Shown: positions 22,118 through 32,150, counted from the stretch's first letter. The stretch: 61,793 nt of DNA from Mesostigma viride (GCA_009746045.1 RPFO01000213.1:2136325-2198117); one strand, 5' to 3'. Notes: a model not told the origin generated them from the letters alone. Numbers and translations: made by a program.

Positions 22118-23221
22118 TCACTTGTTGTTGTTGGACGGGCCGCCCTGCCCCTTCTTGCCGGGACCCTGCTCCAGCTTGTGCTGCAGCTTCCCCATGCTCA
22201 TCGCCGCCCGCACCGCCGGAGACGCCAGCATTGCTCCACCCTCCTGGAATGGCAGCATTGCCGACGGCGTCCCCTTCCAACCCGTCGACCCCACATCCAC
22301 CAGCTGGCATGCCGTGATCAGCTTTGCCAGGTACTCGGCTGCTGCCAGCTCCAGAATTACTTCGGAGCGTGGCGTGGCCCAGTAGCCAAATTCTGTCACC
22401 ATCGTGTCCAGAATTCCTGCCATCTGCAGGAGCAGCATCCGCCTCTCCCCGCTGGCTGAGCTGCCGTGCATCGTCAGCATTAACGATGCACGGATGGACT
22501 TCCCCCCCACGCTCTCCGCGTAGTCCAGCATTCCTGGCAGCACCGCCTCCAGCATGTTGCTCACCAGCACCGGCACTGCATGCCCACTCAGCGCCACCCC
22601 CTTCGTGCGCGCCAGTCTGCCAGCAGCCGTCGCTGCGGCTGGGCTTGCAGCTGCTGGAGTCTTTGCCTGGTCCAGCAGCTTCGACATAGCCGATATTAGG
22701 TCGCCAATATCTCCGCCAGTGCGGGCGTTGCCCGGCCGGGATGGAAGCCCTCCAGCTGGCGTTGCATAGCCCGTCTCGGTCCCCAGCAGCCGACCTAGGT
22801 TTCGGTCCAGGTCCGCCACAGCCTGGTCGATCGCCCCAGGAGCGCCATCGTCCTCCCCAGCGCCCGCTCCACCATGCCCCGCCCCTCCGCTTCCACCTGC
22901 CGAAGGGGGAACACCCCCCGTTCCCACCGCACCTGCTGACACTGGTGGGTCCGGCTCTGCAATAGCCTCCCCCAGTTGCGCTGCTAGCACATCGGCCAGG
23001 GCCTCCTCCCCATCCCAGTCGCTGACAAACCCCCGTTCCTCCAGGACGTCCATGACGTTCTTGGCACGCCCCGGAGTGAGCTTCTGGATCCGCTCTAGCC
23101 AGTTCCCCTCCCCTAGGATCTTCTGAACCGCAGTGGCGGCCTCCTTTGGGGTGCATCCCTCCTTGGCTGCTTGCTTGAGTTTCGCTAGGAAATTCCGGTC
23201 TGGGGCTGTCACTGTGGACAT
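22118..23221 (-). CDS. YR-1 Gag-like protein
   Basis: 367 residues with no enzymatic motif. An N-terminal helical part (~1-80), an acidic Gly/Pro-rich linker (~90-140) and a C-terminal helical domain (~210-350) align by position and by motifs (KGVALSGHAVPVL; EYLAKLI; SPAVRAAMSMGKL) with the C-terminus of the YR-2 first ORF (KGVTLPTRAQVV; EYLMRVV; NPAMKMALQ). It ends in a Gly/Lys/Asn tail. First ORF of the element, 70 bases inside A1, so it is by position the Gag. A 407-codon ORF overlapping it in another frame (21933-23156) is a high-GC shadow. Confidence 0.8.
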   Translation of the reverse strand: MSTVTAPDRNFLAKLKQAAKEGCTPKEAATAVQKILGEGNWLERIQKLTPGRAKNVMDVLEERGFVSDWDGEEALADVLAAQLGEAIAEPDPPVSAGAVGTGGVPPSAGGSGGAGHGGAGAGEDDGAPGAIDQAVADLDRNLGRLLGTETGYATPAGGLPSRPGNARTGGDIGDLISAMSKLLDQAKTPAAASPAAATAAGRLARTKGVALSGHAVPVLVSNMLEAVLPGMLDYAESVGGKSIRASLMLTMHGSSASGERRMLLLQMAGILDTMVTEFGYWATPRSEVILELAAAEYLAKLITACQLVDVGSTGWKGTPSAMLPFQEGGAMLASPAVRAAMSMGKLQHKLEQGPGKKGQGGPSNNNK

Positions 23222-23290
23222 GGTAGGTTATACTGCTTGATGTGTTATCTTGCGTTTTGTTTTTTGTGTTGTGGTCACGTGAGGTTCTCA

Positions 23291-23497
23291 GGCAAAAGAA
23301 AACAACCTGCTTCCCTAGAATGGAAGCCCACCCTTTATAGCAACCACCTCTCCAGCCAACCCCTACCTGGGTGGCTGGGGTACGGGTGCCAGCACAAAAA
23401 ATATTTTTTCTAAAATTATTTTTTCTTTTGGTGCTATACGGCGTTGCATTCTCCGCTCAGCAGGTTAGTCATAGATAAAATGAGCATAGCTCACCAA
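23291..23497 (-). repeat. YR-1 terminal repeat A1
   Basis: 207 bp, matching A2 (18393-18599). Plus-strand end GCTCACCAA, then GTACGTGTG of the minisatellite. It marks the 5' end of the element and should hold its promoter. Confidence 0.93.
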
Positions 23498-23735
23498 GTA
23501 CGTGTGTGTGCAGCAGCCCCTTGCGTGCATGGTTTGTGTACATGTGTGTGCAGCCGCCCCTTGCGTGCATGGTGTATGTACATGTGAGTGCAGCCGGCCC
23601 TTGCGTGCATGGTGTGTGTACGTGTGTGTGCAGCCGCCCCTTGCGTGCGCGGTGGATGTACGTGTGTGTGCAGCCGCCCCTTGCGTGCGCGGTGTGTGTA
23701 CGTGTATGTGCAGCCGCCCCTTGCGTGCATGTACA
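23498..23735. repeat. 40-bp minisatellite array, block 4 (right end)
   Basis: About 6 units, the right-hand end of the array, decaying into unique sequence after TTGCGTGCATGTACATG at ~23735. Confidence 0.92.
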
Positions 23736-23849
23736 TGTGTGAAGAAATAAGCAATAGTGAATGAAATAGTAAAAAGAAAATCATTCCAGCATATGTATGT
23801 ACAAGTTTTTAGTAGTACACTATGACTATCGTCAAATATAACAATTTTC

Positions 23850-25620
23850 TATATTTTCATACACACACGAACAACACACCCAACACACACACACACACTA
23901 TGTTTGCACCCAAGACACACACCAACACCTAAAAACAAGACACCAACACACAAGACAGCCATGCAACACACACCCAACACACACACGCAACACACACATA
24001 ACACACCTAAGTATAACACACAACACAGGTACATCCCGCCCCCCCACACACAACACCAACACATGACAATTAACAGGCCACAACACACACACTGACACAC
24101 ATGCCCCAACACACACACACACATGCCCCAACACACACACACATGCCCCAACACTGCACACACAACAACACCCAAACACACACCACACACACAAAAGACA
24201 CCCAACACACATACCGAAAACACGCACACACAACACCTACTAAAAACAAGACACCAACACACAAGACACCCAACACACACACACAATGTTTGCACCGGCC
24301 CACGACACCCACACCCAACACACACATAACACACCTAAGTAACACACAACACACACGTACATCCCCCCCCCCACACACACAACACCAACACATGACAATT
24401 AACATGCCACAACACACACACATGCCCCAACACACACACACACATGCCCCAACACTGCACACACAACAACACCCAAACACATACCACACACACACAAGAC
24501 ACCCAACACACATACCGAAAACACGCACACACAACACCTACCAAAAACACCAAACACACAAGACACCCAACACACACCCAACACACACACACACACAATG
24601 TTTGCACCCACGACACACACACCAACACCTAAAAATAAGACACCAACACACAACACACGTACACGTACATCCCCCCCCCCACACACAACACAACAATAAC
24701 ATGCAAACAACACACACACAACACACCTAAGTCACACACACAACACACACGTACTTTCCCCCCCCCCACACCCAACACCAACACACAAGACACTTTGCAC
24801 ACACCCTACACACACCCACACCCTTTATGAACACATGTACACCCAACACACACACGCAACACACACCTAGGTCGATCACACACAACACACACAAAACACA
24901 CCTAAGTCACACACAACACACACGTACACCCCCCCCACACAAACCCAATACCAACACACAAGACACTTGGCCCCCCCCCCACCCACCCACACACCCACAC
25001 CCACACCCACACCACACATCCAACACACACAACACACACACTACACACTTAAGTCACACACAACACACACATAACACACCTAAGTCACACACAACACACA
25101 CGTCCATCCCCCCCCTCACACTCAACACCAATACATGACAATTAACATGCACACAACACACACACGCACACGCCCCCACACACACACACAACATACATAC
25201 ACAGAGCACACACACACGCCTCAACACACATACCGAACACACACACACAAGACACCCAACACACATACCGAACACACACACACACACACACTATGTTTGC
25301 ACCCGACATACACACACCCAACACCTACTAAAAACAAGAAACCAACACACAAGACACCCTACACACACACAACACACACACACACAACACATATCCAACA
25401 CAAACAACACACACACCTAAGTCACACACACAACACACCTACTAAGTCACACACACAACACACATGTACCTCCCCCCCCCCACACCCAACATCAACACAC
25501 AAGACACTTTGCACACACCCTACACGCCCCCGCACCTTCATGAATGCACCCAACACACACACACAACACACACGCCCCAACACACATACCCAACATTCAC
25601 ACAACACACCCAACATATAA
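23850..25620. repeat. CA-rich simple-sequence tract with larger internal repeats
   Basis: About 1.77 kb in which one strand is almost only A and C. Superimposed are longer imperfect repeats of 200-350 bp that share words such as CATGCCCCAACACACAC, ATACCGAAAACACGCAC, ACTATGTTTGCACC and ACACCTAAGT. Short C runs (7-11) punctuate the copies. ORFs through it are His/Thr- or Val/Cys-rich artefacts. Confidence 0.93.
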
Positions 25621-25982
25621 GGGTAAATATGGTTTAGGAGTGTAGGGGTTTAGGGTTTAAGGCCTACCATACACCCGTATGTAAAAATGCAACAACACGC
25701 CAAGTCATCCGCCACCATGCAAAAATATATAAACACAACTGGTCATCCTCAACAAGAATGCCCATTTTAGTACCCAATCCGCACTTGGCACTTGTCCAGT
25801 TTCGTAAGTCCAACGGCCGTTGGCTTTGAGAAATTAAGATATGCGACATGCGCCATGCAGCCAAGCTAAAGTATAGGCTGATTGCCCTGTATGTAACATT
25901 AGTAAGGTGAACGACCGTCGACAAAAAAACACATGCGACATACAAACACCAATTTTACACAGTAATGTTTGGAATGACGTAC
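25621..25982. other. Unique sequence with telomere-like heptamers and one CCAACGGCCGTTGG palindrome
   Basis: Begins with GGTTTAGGAGTGTAGGGG then TTTAGGGTTTA (25630-25660), two partial TTTAGGG words only. The palindrome CCAACGGCCGTTGG is at 25810-25823. By position it is intron or 3' flank of the minus-strand gene whose last recognised exon ends at 25983; I cannot identify the terminal exon. Confidence 0.5.
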
Positions 25983-26650
25983 CGTAATTTCGGCGTCCAC
26001 CTTCTTCGCAATTGTGAACCAGCCCTGTCGCGTGTTGTCCGGATGTCCTTCCCACTTGCCCTTCGTGACCTTTGCGACGCTCAGGTAGCACACGATTGCA
26101 GTTAAGGGTTCTCGGTCGTCTGGGTTCCAGAAGAAGCGTCGGGCGTCCGATCCGGAGGAGGAGCACCTCTCGAAGTATTTTACGTACATTACCCAGTTGC
26201 CTTTCTTAAAAACCTCGCCCCCCCCCCTGTATGTTTGTTTAAACACTCATCCTTGTCGAGTTGGTGGGCGACTCGAACAACTTTCGCCAACCAGTACGGG
26301 TGGTCGGGCACATGGTCCTTGTGCCCCCTCTCAGATGCGACTGCGACGGCCTCCCCCTCCTGCAAACCACGCCCCAACTCGTTTCTTGCCGTTTGAACGT
26401 GGTTCAGGCGGGTTCCCGGATATCGCGTGGGGTTCCGCGACTTACTCGCCTGGAGTTTTACAGTCCACGACGAGCTGCTCCAATCGTTTGGGCATGTCGT
26501 CCACTTGCCCTCTCGGCACTCCGCACAACTGAAGCATGAAAAACGCCTGAGCTTTACCACCTCGACCCGCTCGCCCTTTTTGTCCAGTCGCCACTGGTGT
26601 GCCGTGGAGATATCTCGGATCGGGCCTCGCTCCTTACCGGACGTGAGAAT
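25983..26650 (-). CDS. Minus-strand gene, exon d (C-terminal region)
   Basis: Exon bounded by acceptor TTGCAG at 26651-26656 and donor GTACGT from 25982 down. It encodes a Cys pair region (SCFSCAECREGKW), then YWLAKVVRVAHQL and NWVMYVKYFERC, which looks like a small beta-rich chromatin-reader-like module; I cannot assign a family. The frame changes at a 10-C run (26218-26227). Adding one base there makes the exon 669 nt (223 codons) with phase-0 ends on both sides, so I take the break as a base lost in sequencing. Confidence 0.6.
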
Positions 26651-26653
26651 CTG

Positions 26654-26951
26654 CAATTGTAAATCCATGAAACAACATCACAGCACATTTCCCAACTCCA
26701 ACGGCCGTTGGCACTCAACAATTATAAGATTTCCCAACTCCAACGGCCGTTGGCCCTTGGAAACTTTATATAAGTACATTTCTCAACTCCAACGGCCGTT
26801 GGCACTCAACAATTATACGATTTTCCAGCTCCAACGGCCGTTGGCCTTATGAAACTTCAAACTGCATCAAGGAAGCTGTCCTCTGTAAAGTGTAACCAGA
26901 GACAAATTATAGAACTGCACTTGACCACCAGAAAGCAACTGTCTTTACTTA
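26654..26951 (-). other. Intron between exons c and d, holding four CCAACGGCCGTTGG palindromes
   Basis: Donor GTAAGT (26952-26947), acceptor TTGCAG. The palindrome occurs at 26698, 26740, 26789 and 26831, each in a copy of a ~45-bp unit (TTCCCAACTCCAACGGCC..., followed 5-10 bases later by GAAA or CAAC). The intron is largely built from this repeat. Confidence 0.75.
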
Positions 26952-26952
26952 C

Positions 26953-27708
26953 GTTATCGAGAAGAAATGCCCGTCGAACCACGTCCGATTGTGCCGATGG
27001 TCGACTCGAGTCTTTGCCGGTTCTCCAATCCCGGTTCAGGTAGGCCACCAGTGCCTCCACCGTATTCAGGTTCCGATTGTCCTCCTGCATCTGCGCTCTT
27101 TTGAGGATGCTTTTGACCGTCCCCCCCTCCCCGTCCGACTCCCCCTTCCCATGTCCTGCACACGAGTAGTTCCACTCCAATGATTCCAAGTCGGGGTCGG
27201 CCTCGAGCAGGTCCGCAGCCATCGCCAACACATACCGGGATTGGAACTGCTCCTTACAGTTGTCGGACCAACTGATCCAGTTCCTCACCTCCACCCCCTC
27301 CTCCCTCAGCACGTTAAGGGTATTCTTCATCACGAACTCCAGGGTCTGGGCATTCCTCGGTACGTCCTTCCCCATGTAATCGTGCTTCACCCTTTTGATT
27401 TCCAGCGATACGGGATCACGGTACATCACGATCACCGGCATCAGGACGTAACTACTTGGGTACCAGTACTGCGCCTGCAACTGTTTCTGCAGGTGGTCCG
27501 AATAGTTCTCCGAGTAGTCCATCAGGACCACCACCGTTCCCAGCGGCATCACGTCAATGCACTCCTTGTAAGCGTGGTGCTGCCAGGCCCATGTATGGAC
27601 GTGAATGGCGAATTCCGGGAAGCGCGCCGTAATGAGTTCATGGAGCTCCGAGAGGGTTGACTTGATGAGTTTTTGCTGCAGGTTCATTTGCGGCGCCACA
27701 TCCTCCTC
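26953..27708 (-). CDS. Minus-strand gene, exon c: RNase H-fold transposase-like core
   Basis: 756 nt, 252 codons, phase-0 at both ends: acceptor TTGCAG just upstream, then GAGGAGGAT; donor GTAAGT at 26952. Visible motifs: an Asp in VVVLMDYSENYSDHL with AQYWYP, an Asp in WISWSDNCKEQFQSRY, and GHGKGESDGEGGTVKSI with conserved His/Gly/Asp. The order resembles, from memory, a widespread uncharacterised eukaryotic family with SDG..QFKN and HGKG..DG.GG..K motifs that I take as transposase-derived (DDE/RNase H fold). Whether the acids are a working triad is not shown. No terminal inverted repeats bound the gene, so it may be a host gene. Confidence 0.65.
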
Positions 27709-27964
27709 CTGCAACACAACACACCCGCGCACCATGGATTGACCGAAGAATGGAAGTCAGCAGCTGGGAATTTCCCAACGCCAACGGCCGTTGGAAGTAT
27801 GAAAGTCTACATATATATATTCAACGATGCAAATATACATGCCCGCGCACCATGGATTGACCGAAGAATGGAAGTCAGCAGCTGGGAATTTCCCAACGCC
27901 AACGGCCGTTGGAAGTATGAAAGTCTACATATATATATTCAACGATGCAAATATACATGCTTAC
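27709..27964 (-). other. Intron between exons b and c, with a ~118-bp tandem duplication
   Basis: Donor GTAAGC (27964-27959) and acceptor TTGCAG at 27714-27709. Most of the intron is a segment of ~118 bp present twice (from ~27725 and ~27843), each copy carrying CCAACGGCCGTTGG (27781, 27899) followed by AAGTATGAAAG and an AT-repeat. The duplication also copies part of the acceptor side (CCCGCGCACCATGG). Confidence 0.7.
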
Positions 27965-29114
27965 CGTCCCACGGGGCGCTGTGCCCTCCTTTATGAAGTC
28001 GAACCACGTGTACTTCTTTGTCCACCCCTTCATCTGGTCCGTCACGATGAACTCGGAAATCCCACACTCGTTGCACGTCCCTTCCAAGCAGTTCATTGGG
28101 ACGTTAACGAACGGGCCGCCCGTCCTCCCCCCTCCTTGCCCCCCTCCCCCCTCTCAGCCCTGTGGCAGGTGAAACGTCGAACGAAATCATGGGCATTGTC
28201 AGGCACGGAAGGGATACCCTCCCTCTCCTCGATCTCCAGCGTGCTCTTCAACTCCTTGACGCCTTTGGCGAAGGCAGAGAGCAGAGACTCGAAGACGACG
28301 TGCTTTTCGCATGCGCACAAGTCCCGGTCCTTCCACACGCCCTTTACGCACTTGGGCATGAACTCCACGAACTTCGTGTACCCCACCTTGTACCTTGTCC
28401 CGTCCGCAGTCGTCACGATACCTCCCTTGTACGGCGACGCGTCAGAACAGAACCGCTTGTAAATCGTTTCAAGCGAGTCCAAATAGTACCTTCCGCCCTG
28501 GGAGGAAATGAGGATCCTGGCGTTTCCCTTCCTTTCGAACTCATTGACCACGTCCTTATGGTTGGGAGACGCCCTCGTGTTTAGGTCTGACAACCAGTAA
28601 CTCCCGACGATGTCTTTGACCTCCTCCGGAAACTTGTCCGACCGTAAAGCACGAGGGGGCGCCTTCAGGGCGGGAAGGTCGCCCCCCATCCTCATTCCCC
28701 TTGCGGTCTGGATATCCTTGGGCGTGACGTGAAGCAGCCGCGCGAGAGTGCAATGCCCTTGATTGTTCATGCCGTCCTTTCCCAAGCACATTGACAGCAC
28801 AGCGCACTTCGCGTTCCTGTGCTCATCCGACTTGCCCAATTCCTGGAAACCTTGCACGATATTAGCGACAACCTCCTGAGCGAAGGACTCCGACGCCTTT
28901 CTTTTCAGCGCAGGGCGGTACTGTTTCCCCATAACCTTCACAACCGCACCTGGCAGCCGCTCAAGCGCCCTCAAGCCTACTGCAGTTTTCGTGTTTTCAG
29001 TCTTGTGATTGTTGTCCTTCAGCAAGTATTCCATTGCGCTGGCCATGTCGAGGGCAAGTTGGTTGCCCTTGATCTCGACGTACTTGAGACTTAGGTCTTT
29101 GTTGTGCGCTTCAC
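27965..29114 (-). CDS. Minus-strand gene, exon b (N-terminal region)
   Basis: Long exon with acceptor GGATGCAG before 29114 and donor GTAAGC after 27965. It encodes ~380 residues: a charged helical N-terminus (KTAVGLRALERLPGAVVKVM), SDLNTRASPNHKDVV, and near the C-terminal end CACEKHVVFESLLSAF and a CxxC pair (GTCNECGISEF). The frame shifts among short C runs at ~28120-28155; one added base restores a frame that ends exactly at the donor in phase 0. No family is recognised for this half. Upstream exons are uncertain (a candidate ends at a GTGCGTGC donor near 29905). Read with exons c and d it forms one protein of at least 850 residues. Confidence 0.55.
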
Positions 29115-29200
29115 CTGCATCCGCGCGCATACAGAATCCAGACGAAGTTTTGACTTTTTATCAAATTATTGCTTTCCAACAATTACCCAATTTGTAGGTC

Positions 29201-29760
29201 CCAACGGCCGTTGGACCCCTGAAAGTACGCCTGAAACACGCCAACACATGCATTTTCGACACCCAACGGCCGTTGGACCCCCGAAAGTGGGCCTGAAACA
29301 CGCCAACACATGCATTTTCGACACCCAACGGCCGTTGGACCCCAGAAAGCGGGCCGAAAACACGCCAACACATGCATTTTCGACACCCAACGGCCGTTGG
29401 ACCCCTGAAAGTGGGCCTGAAACACGCCAACACATGCATTTTCGACACCCAACGGCCGTTGGACCCCTGAAAGCGGGCCGAAAACACGCCAACACATGCA
29501 TTTTCTACACCCAACGGCCGTTGGACCCCTGAAAGTGGGCCTGAAACACGCCCTTTACATGCATTTTCGACACCCAACGGCCGTTGGACCCCTGAAAGCG
29601 GGCCGAAAACACGCCAACACATGCATTTTCGACGTCCAACGGCCGTTGGGCCCCTGAAAGCGGGCCGGAAACACGCTAACACATGCATTTTAGACACCCA
29701 ACGGCCGTTGGACCCCTGAAAGCGGGCCGAAAACACGCCAACACATGCATTTTTTACACG
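29201..29760. repeat. 62-bp tandem repeat, nine copies, each centred on CCAACGGCCGTTGG
   Basis: Palindromes at 29201, 29263, 29325, 29387, 29449, 29511, 29574, 29636 and 29698. Each is followed by ACCCCTGAAAG, then GCGGGCC or GTGGGCC, then AACACGCCAACACATGCATT. The period is 62 bp (one unit 63). It lies upstream of exon b, so probably inside an intron of the minus-strand gene. ORFs through it are artefacts. Confidence 0.93.
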
Positions 29761-30289
29761 CCAGGATGTGAATTTCCGAATCCCAACGCACTTTTTATAA
29801 CCTTAACGACCGTTGGAACCCAGAAAGTCGACTGAAATGTTTCCATAACACACGTAACAACAAATTTGGTGGTCAACAACCCCGTAAATCCGTAACCCTG
29901 CACGCACCTCTTGCCGCCATAGCTCTTGTTCGCAGCAGGTGGGCCCTGAAGACGCCTTTTGGTCTTGCACCTGTTGGTTACAATTGCATGGCATACCAGC
30001 AATATATTGCACATAGCATTGTATTTCACACAATTATTATATTCATGCCACAAATAATAATAATAATTATTGTATTAAACATAGTGGGGCAGGTTGCATA
30101 TTCGTTTCATTGCAGTCTAATATCAACATATTAAAAATTTGCATGCCCATAAACATTTTTGATATAGCTATTAGGTTGCTAATTATATTAAATCTTATCA
30201 GCCGTGTAGTGGTTTGCGGATTGCTTTATAGGCTTGCCACACCAACCCAAAAAAAAATGTTACGACGGGAGTTGAACCCGGGCCTACTA
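29761..30289 (-). other. AT-rich spacer with a possible upstream exon and a tRNA-like 3' end
   Basis: A minus-strand stretch at ~29905-29990 encodes a basic peptide (RCKTKRRLQGPPAANKSYGGKR) ending at GTGCGTGC, a possible exon. 30050-30230 is AT-rich with no gene. At 30245-30284, on the minus strand, GGGTTCAACTCCC is a tRNA T-arm/B-box, followed by an acceptor-like TCGTAACA and nine T (a Pol III terminator). No matching 5' half is visible, so it is a tRNA fragment or the tail of a tRNA-derived SINE. Confidence 0.45.
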
Positions 30290-31171
30290 AGTTACGTTAA
30301 ATAGTGCCGGAACCTTTTGCCGCCTGAGGCAAATCGGGCCGGAACACTATTTTGCCCGGAATAACCACTTCCGGGCACCCAAGTTCATTCGGCCGAATTA
30401 ACTTGGGTGCCCGGAAGTGGTTATTCCGGGCAAAATAGTGTTCCGGCCCGATTTGCCTCAGGCGGCAAAAGGTTCCGGCACTATTTAACGTAACTAAAAC
30501 CTGGCCTCGTGGAGGGGGGACGAAGAGCCCGAGACATCCGCCTAGGCCGCTGAGCACGCACCACTAAATGCGCCGGAGCTGCCTCAGTGAGGATTCGAAC
30601 CCCTGACCTCCAAGGTGCACAGGTTTTAGTTACGTTAAATAGTGCCGGAACCTTTTGCCGCCTGAGGCAAATCGGGCCGGAACACTATTTTGCCCGGAAT
30701 AACCACTTCCGGGCACCCAAGTTAATTCGGCCGAATGAACTTGGGTGCCCGGAAGTGGTTATTCCGGGCAAAATAGTGTTCCGGCCCGATTTGCCTCAGG
30801 CGGCAAAAGGTTCCGGCACTATTTAACGTAACTAAAACCTGTGCACCTTGGAGGTCAGGGGTTCGAATCCTCACTGAGGCAGCTCCGGCGCATTTAGTGG
30901 TGCGTGCTCAGCGGCCTAGGCGGATGTCTCGGGCTCTTCGTCCCCCCTCCACGAGGCCAGGTTTTAGTTACGTTAAATAGTGCCGGAACCTTTTGCCGCC
31001 TGAGGCAAATCGGGCCGGAACACTATTTTGCCCGGAATAACCACTTCCGGGCACCCAAGTTAATTCGGCCGAATGAACTTGGGTGCCCGGAAGTGGTTAT
31101 TCCGGGCAAAATAGTGTTCCGGCCCGATTTGCCTCAGGCGGCAAAAGGTTCCGGCACTATTTAACGTAACT
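30290..31171. mobile_element. 882-bp nested palindromic (foldback) element, copy 2
   Basis: Same P-S-P-S'-P plan and length as copy 1: P at 30290-30495, 30628-30833 and 30966-31171; S at 30496-30627; S' at 30834-30965. Target duplication TACTA at 30285-30289 and 31172-31176. All P arms here carry the GCCGG/CCGCCTG variants. P1 and P3 are reverse complements of each other, including the single central mismatch (GTTCATTC versus GAATGAAC). Inserted next to the tRNA-like fragment at 30245-30284. Confidence 0.93.
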
Positions 31172-31176
31172 TACTA

Positions 31177-32150
31177 GACGTGTTCACGAGGTACTACGAG
31201 GATCAGCCAAGAATCTGTCCCGTACCGGTGTGGTTCACCAGTTCCGCACACTAGCATGGTCTCCGCGTCGCGCTCGTTCATTAAATTTCGGAGAAATTTT
31301 GCCTGCTTATATACGTTTTTGAAGCCCCTCGGCGTCGCGCCGTGAAAAGCTTCCTCCGCCAGGCGTCCAATCAGGTAGCAGGAATGTGAAAAAATGGGCT
31401 CGAGCTGTGTGCAGCGCCGCGTCCATGTGGCGCCACACGGCGTCAGGAGTCGGCGTGGCGCCATATATGGCGCTGCGAATTCCCTACCGTGTGGTCTGCA
31501 GCGCCACGTCACAGTTGCGACTGCAAGTATTTTTCAGCGCGGCGCCGTCCCGGCGCCGCGCCATATCGTTTGGCGCGTAAATTTTTTTCCCGCGCGCGGC
31601 GCCTATTAGGCGCCGCGCCATTCCATTTGCGCGTCGGCATACCAGCACCAGGGAATTTGAATTGCAGGTGCTGCGTTGGCGCTTTCCAGCCCTCCTGGAA
31701 GACCGACACCGTGGATGCACCTTGCACCCGAGCATCAACGGCGGGTATTCGCGACATCGGCCGAAAGTGACAACGATATTAGCAACCCGACAGCCATATT
31801 CGACTGAGCAACGCCATTGTGTGCAGCCGAAGAGTGTGAAAAGAGGTGAGCAATGGCGGTGGATGTACATGGATGCTTTTGACAGATAGTTGTCCACAAG
31901 CAGCTCGATGACGGGGGAGTGTGAGACAGATAATTTCGTCGCTTTTTTGGTGTCGTGGTGCCGGTCGCTGACGGGGGAGTGTGAGTGTTTTTGTCGGTTC
32001 TCGTTTGGTTGCAGGGATTTGCGAGCAAGCCGAGACCATCGATTGGATTGGTAAGCCCCACTTGTTCATTTGTGTGAATCCAAGCATTATTGAAGCAGGC
32101 TGTCGCAAATGTTTTCGTTTCTGGGTTGCGCCATAGCTGCGTTGCTGGGT
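31177..32150. other. Non-coding region rich in GGCGCC palindromes
   Basis: No gene that I can support. A perfect 16-bp palindrome GCGCCATATATGGCGC is at 31458-31473, and inverted GGCGCC clusters lie at 31538-31562 and 31595-31618. A short minus-strand frame at 31174-31330 (NVYKQAKFLRNLMNERDAE, then TMLVCGTGEP) may be a gene remnant cut by the foldback element; TMLVCG echoes MMLVCG in the TTAA element at 42.5 kb. 31900-31990 holds a direct repeat of GCTGACGGGGGAGTGTGAG-type sequence. Confidence 0.45.

Larger units (their letters stand above)
18171..23497 (-). mobile_element. YR-1: tyrosine-recombinase retrotransposon with split direct repeats (PAT/Ngaro-like layout)
   Basis: In element orientation (minus strand): A1 (23291-23497), gag, RT-RNase H, YR, B1 (18600-18796), A2 (18393-18599), B2 (18171-18367). 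A is 207 bp and B is 197 bp, each present twice. This A1-ORFs-B1-A2-B2 order is the split-direct-repeat layout of the PAT/Ngaro branch of DIRS-type elements. Joining the array across the element restores a 40-bp unit with nothing duplicated or lost (CATTGTGTGT joined to GTACGTG), as expected for recombinase-mediated insertion of a circle. The coding region has one frame break at the RNase H/YR junction. Confidence 0.93.

Noticed and set aside
21933-23156. 407-codon minus-strand ORF overlapping the YR-1 gag
   Set aside because: Low-complexity Gly/Arg/Ser composition typical of an antiphase frame in GC-rich DNA; the overlapping 367-codon frame matches the YR-2 Gag.
23904-25620. His/Thr-rich and Cys/Val-rich ORFs in the CA tract
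   Set aside because: Simple-sequence translation on both strands.
25640-25660. Telomere
   Set aside because: Only two partial TTTAGGG words, flanked by unrelated sequence.
30245-30284. A functional tRNA gene on the minus strand
   Set aside because: Only the T-arm, a 3' acceptor-like end and a T run are present; no D-arm, anticodon arm or matching 5' acceptor is found upstream, even after removing the foldback element.
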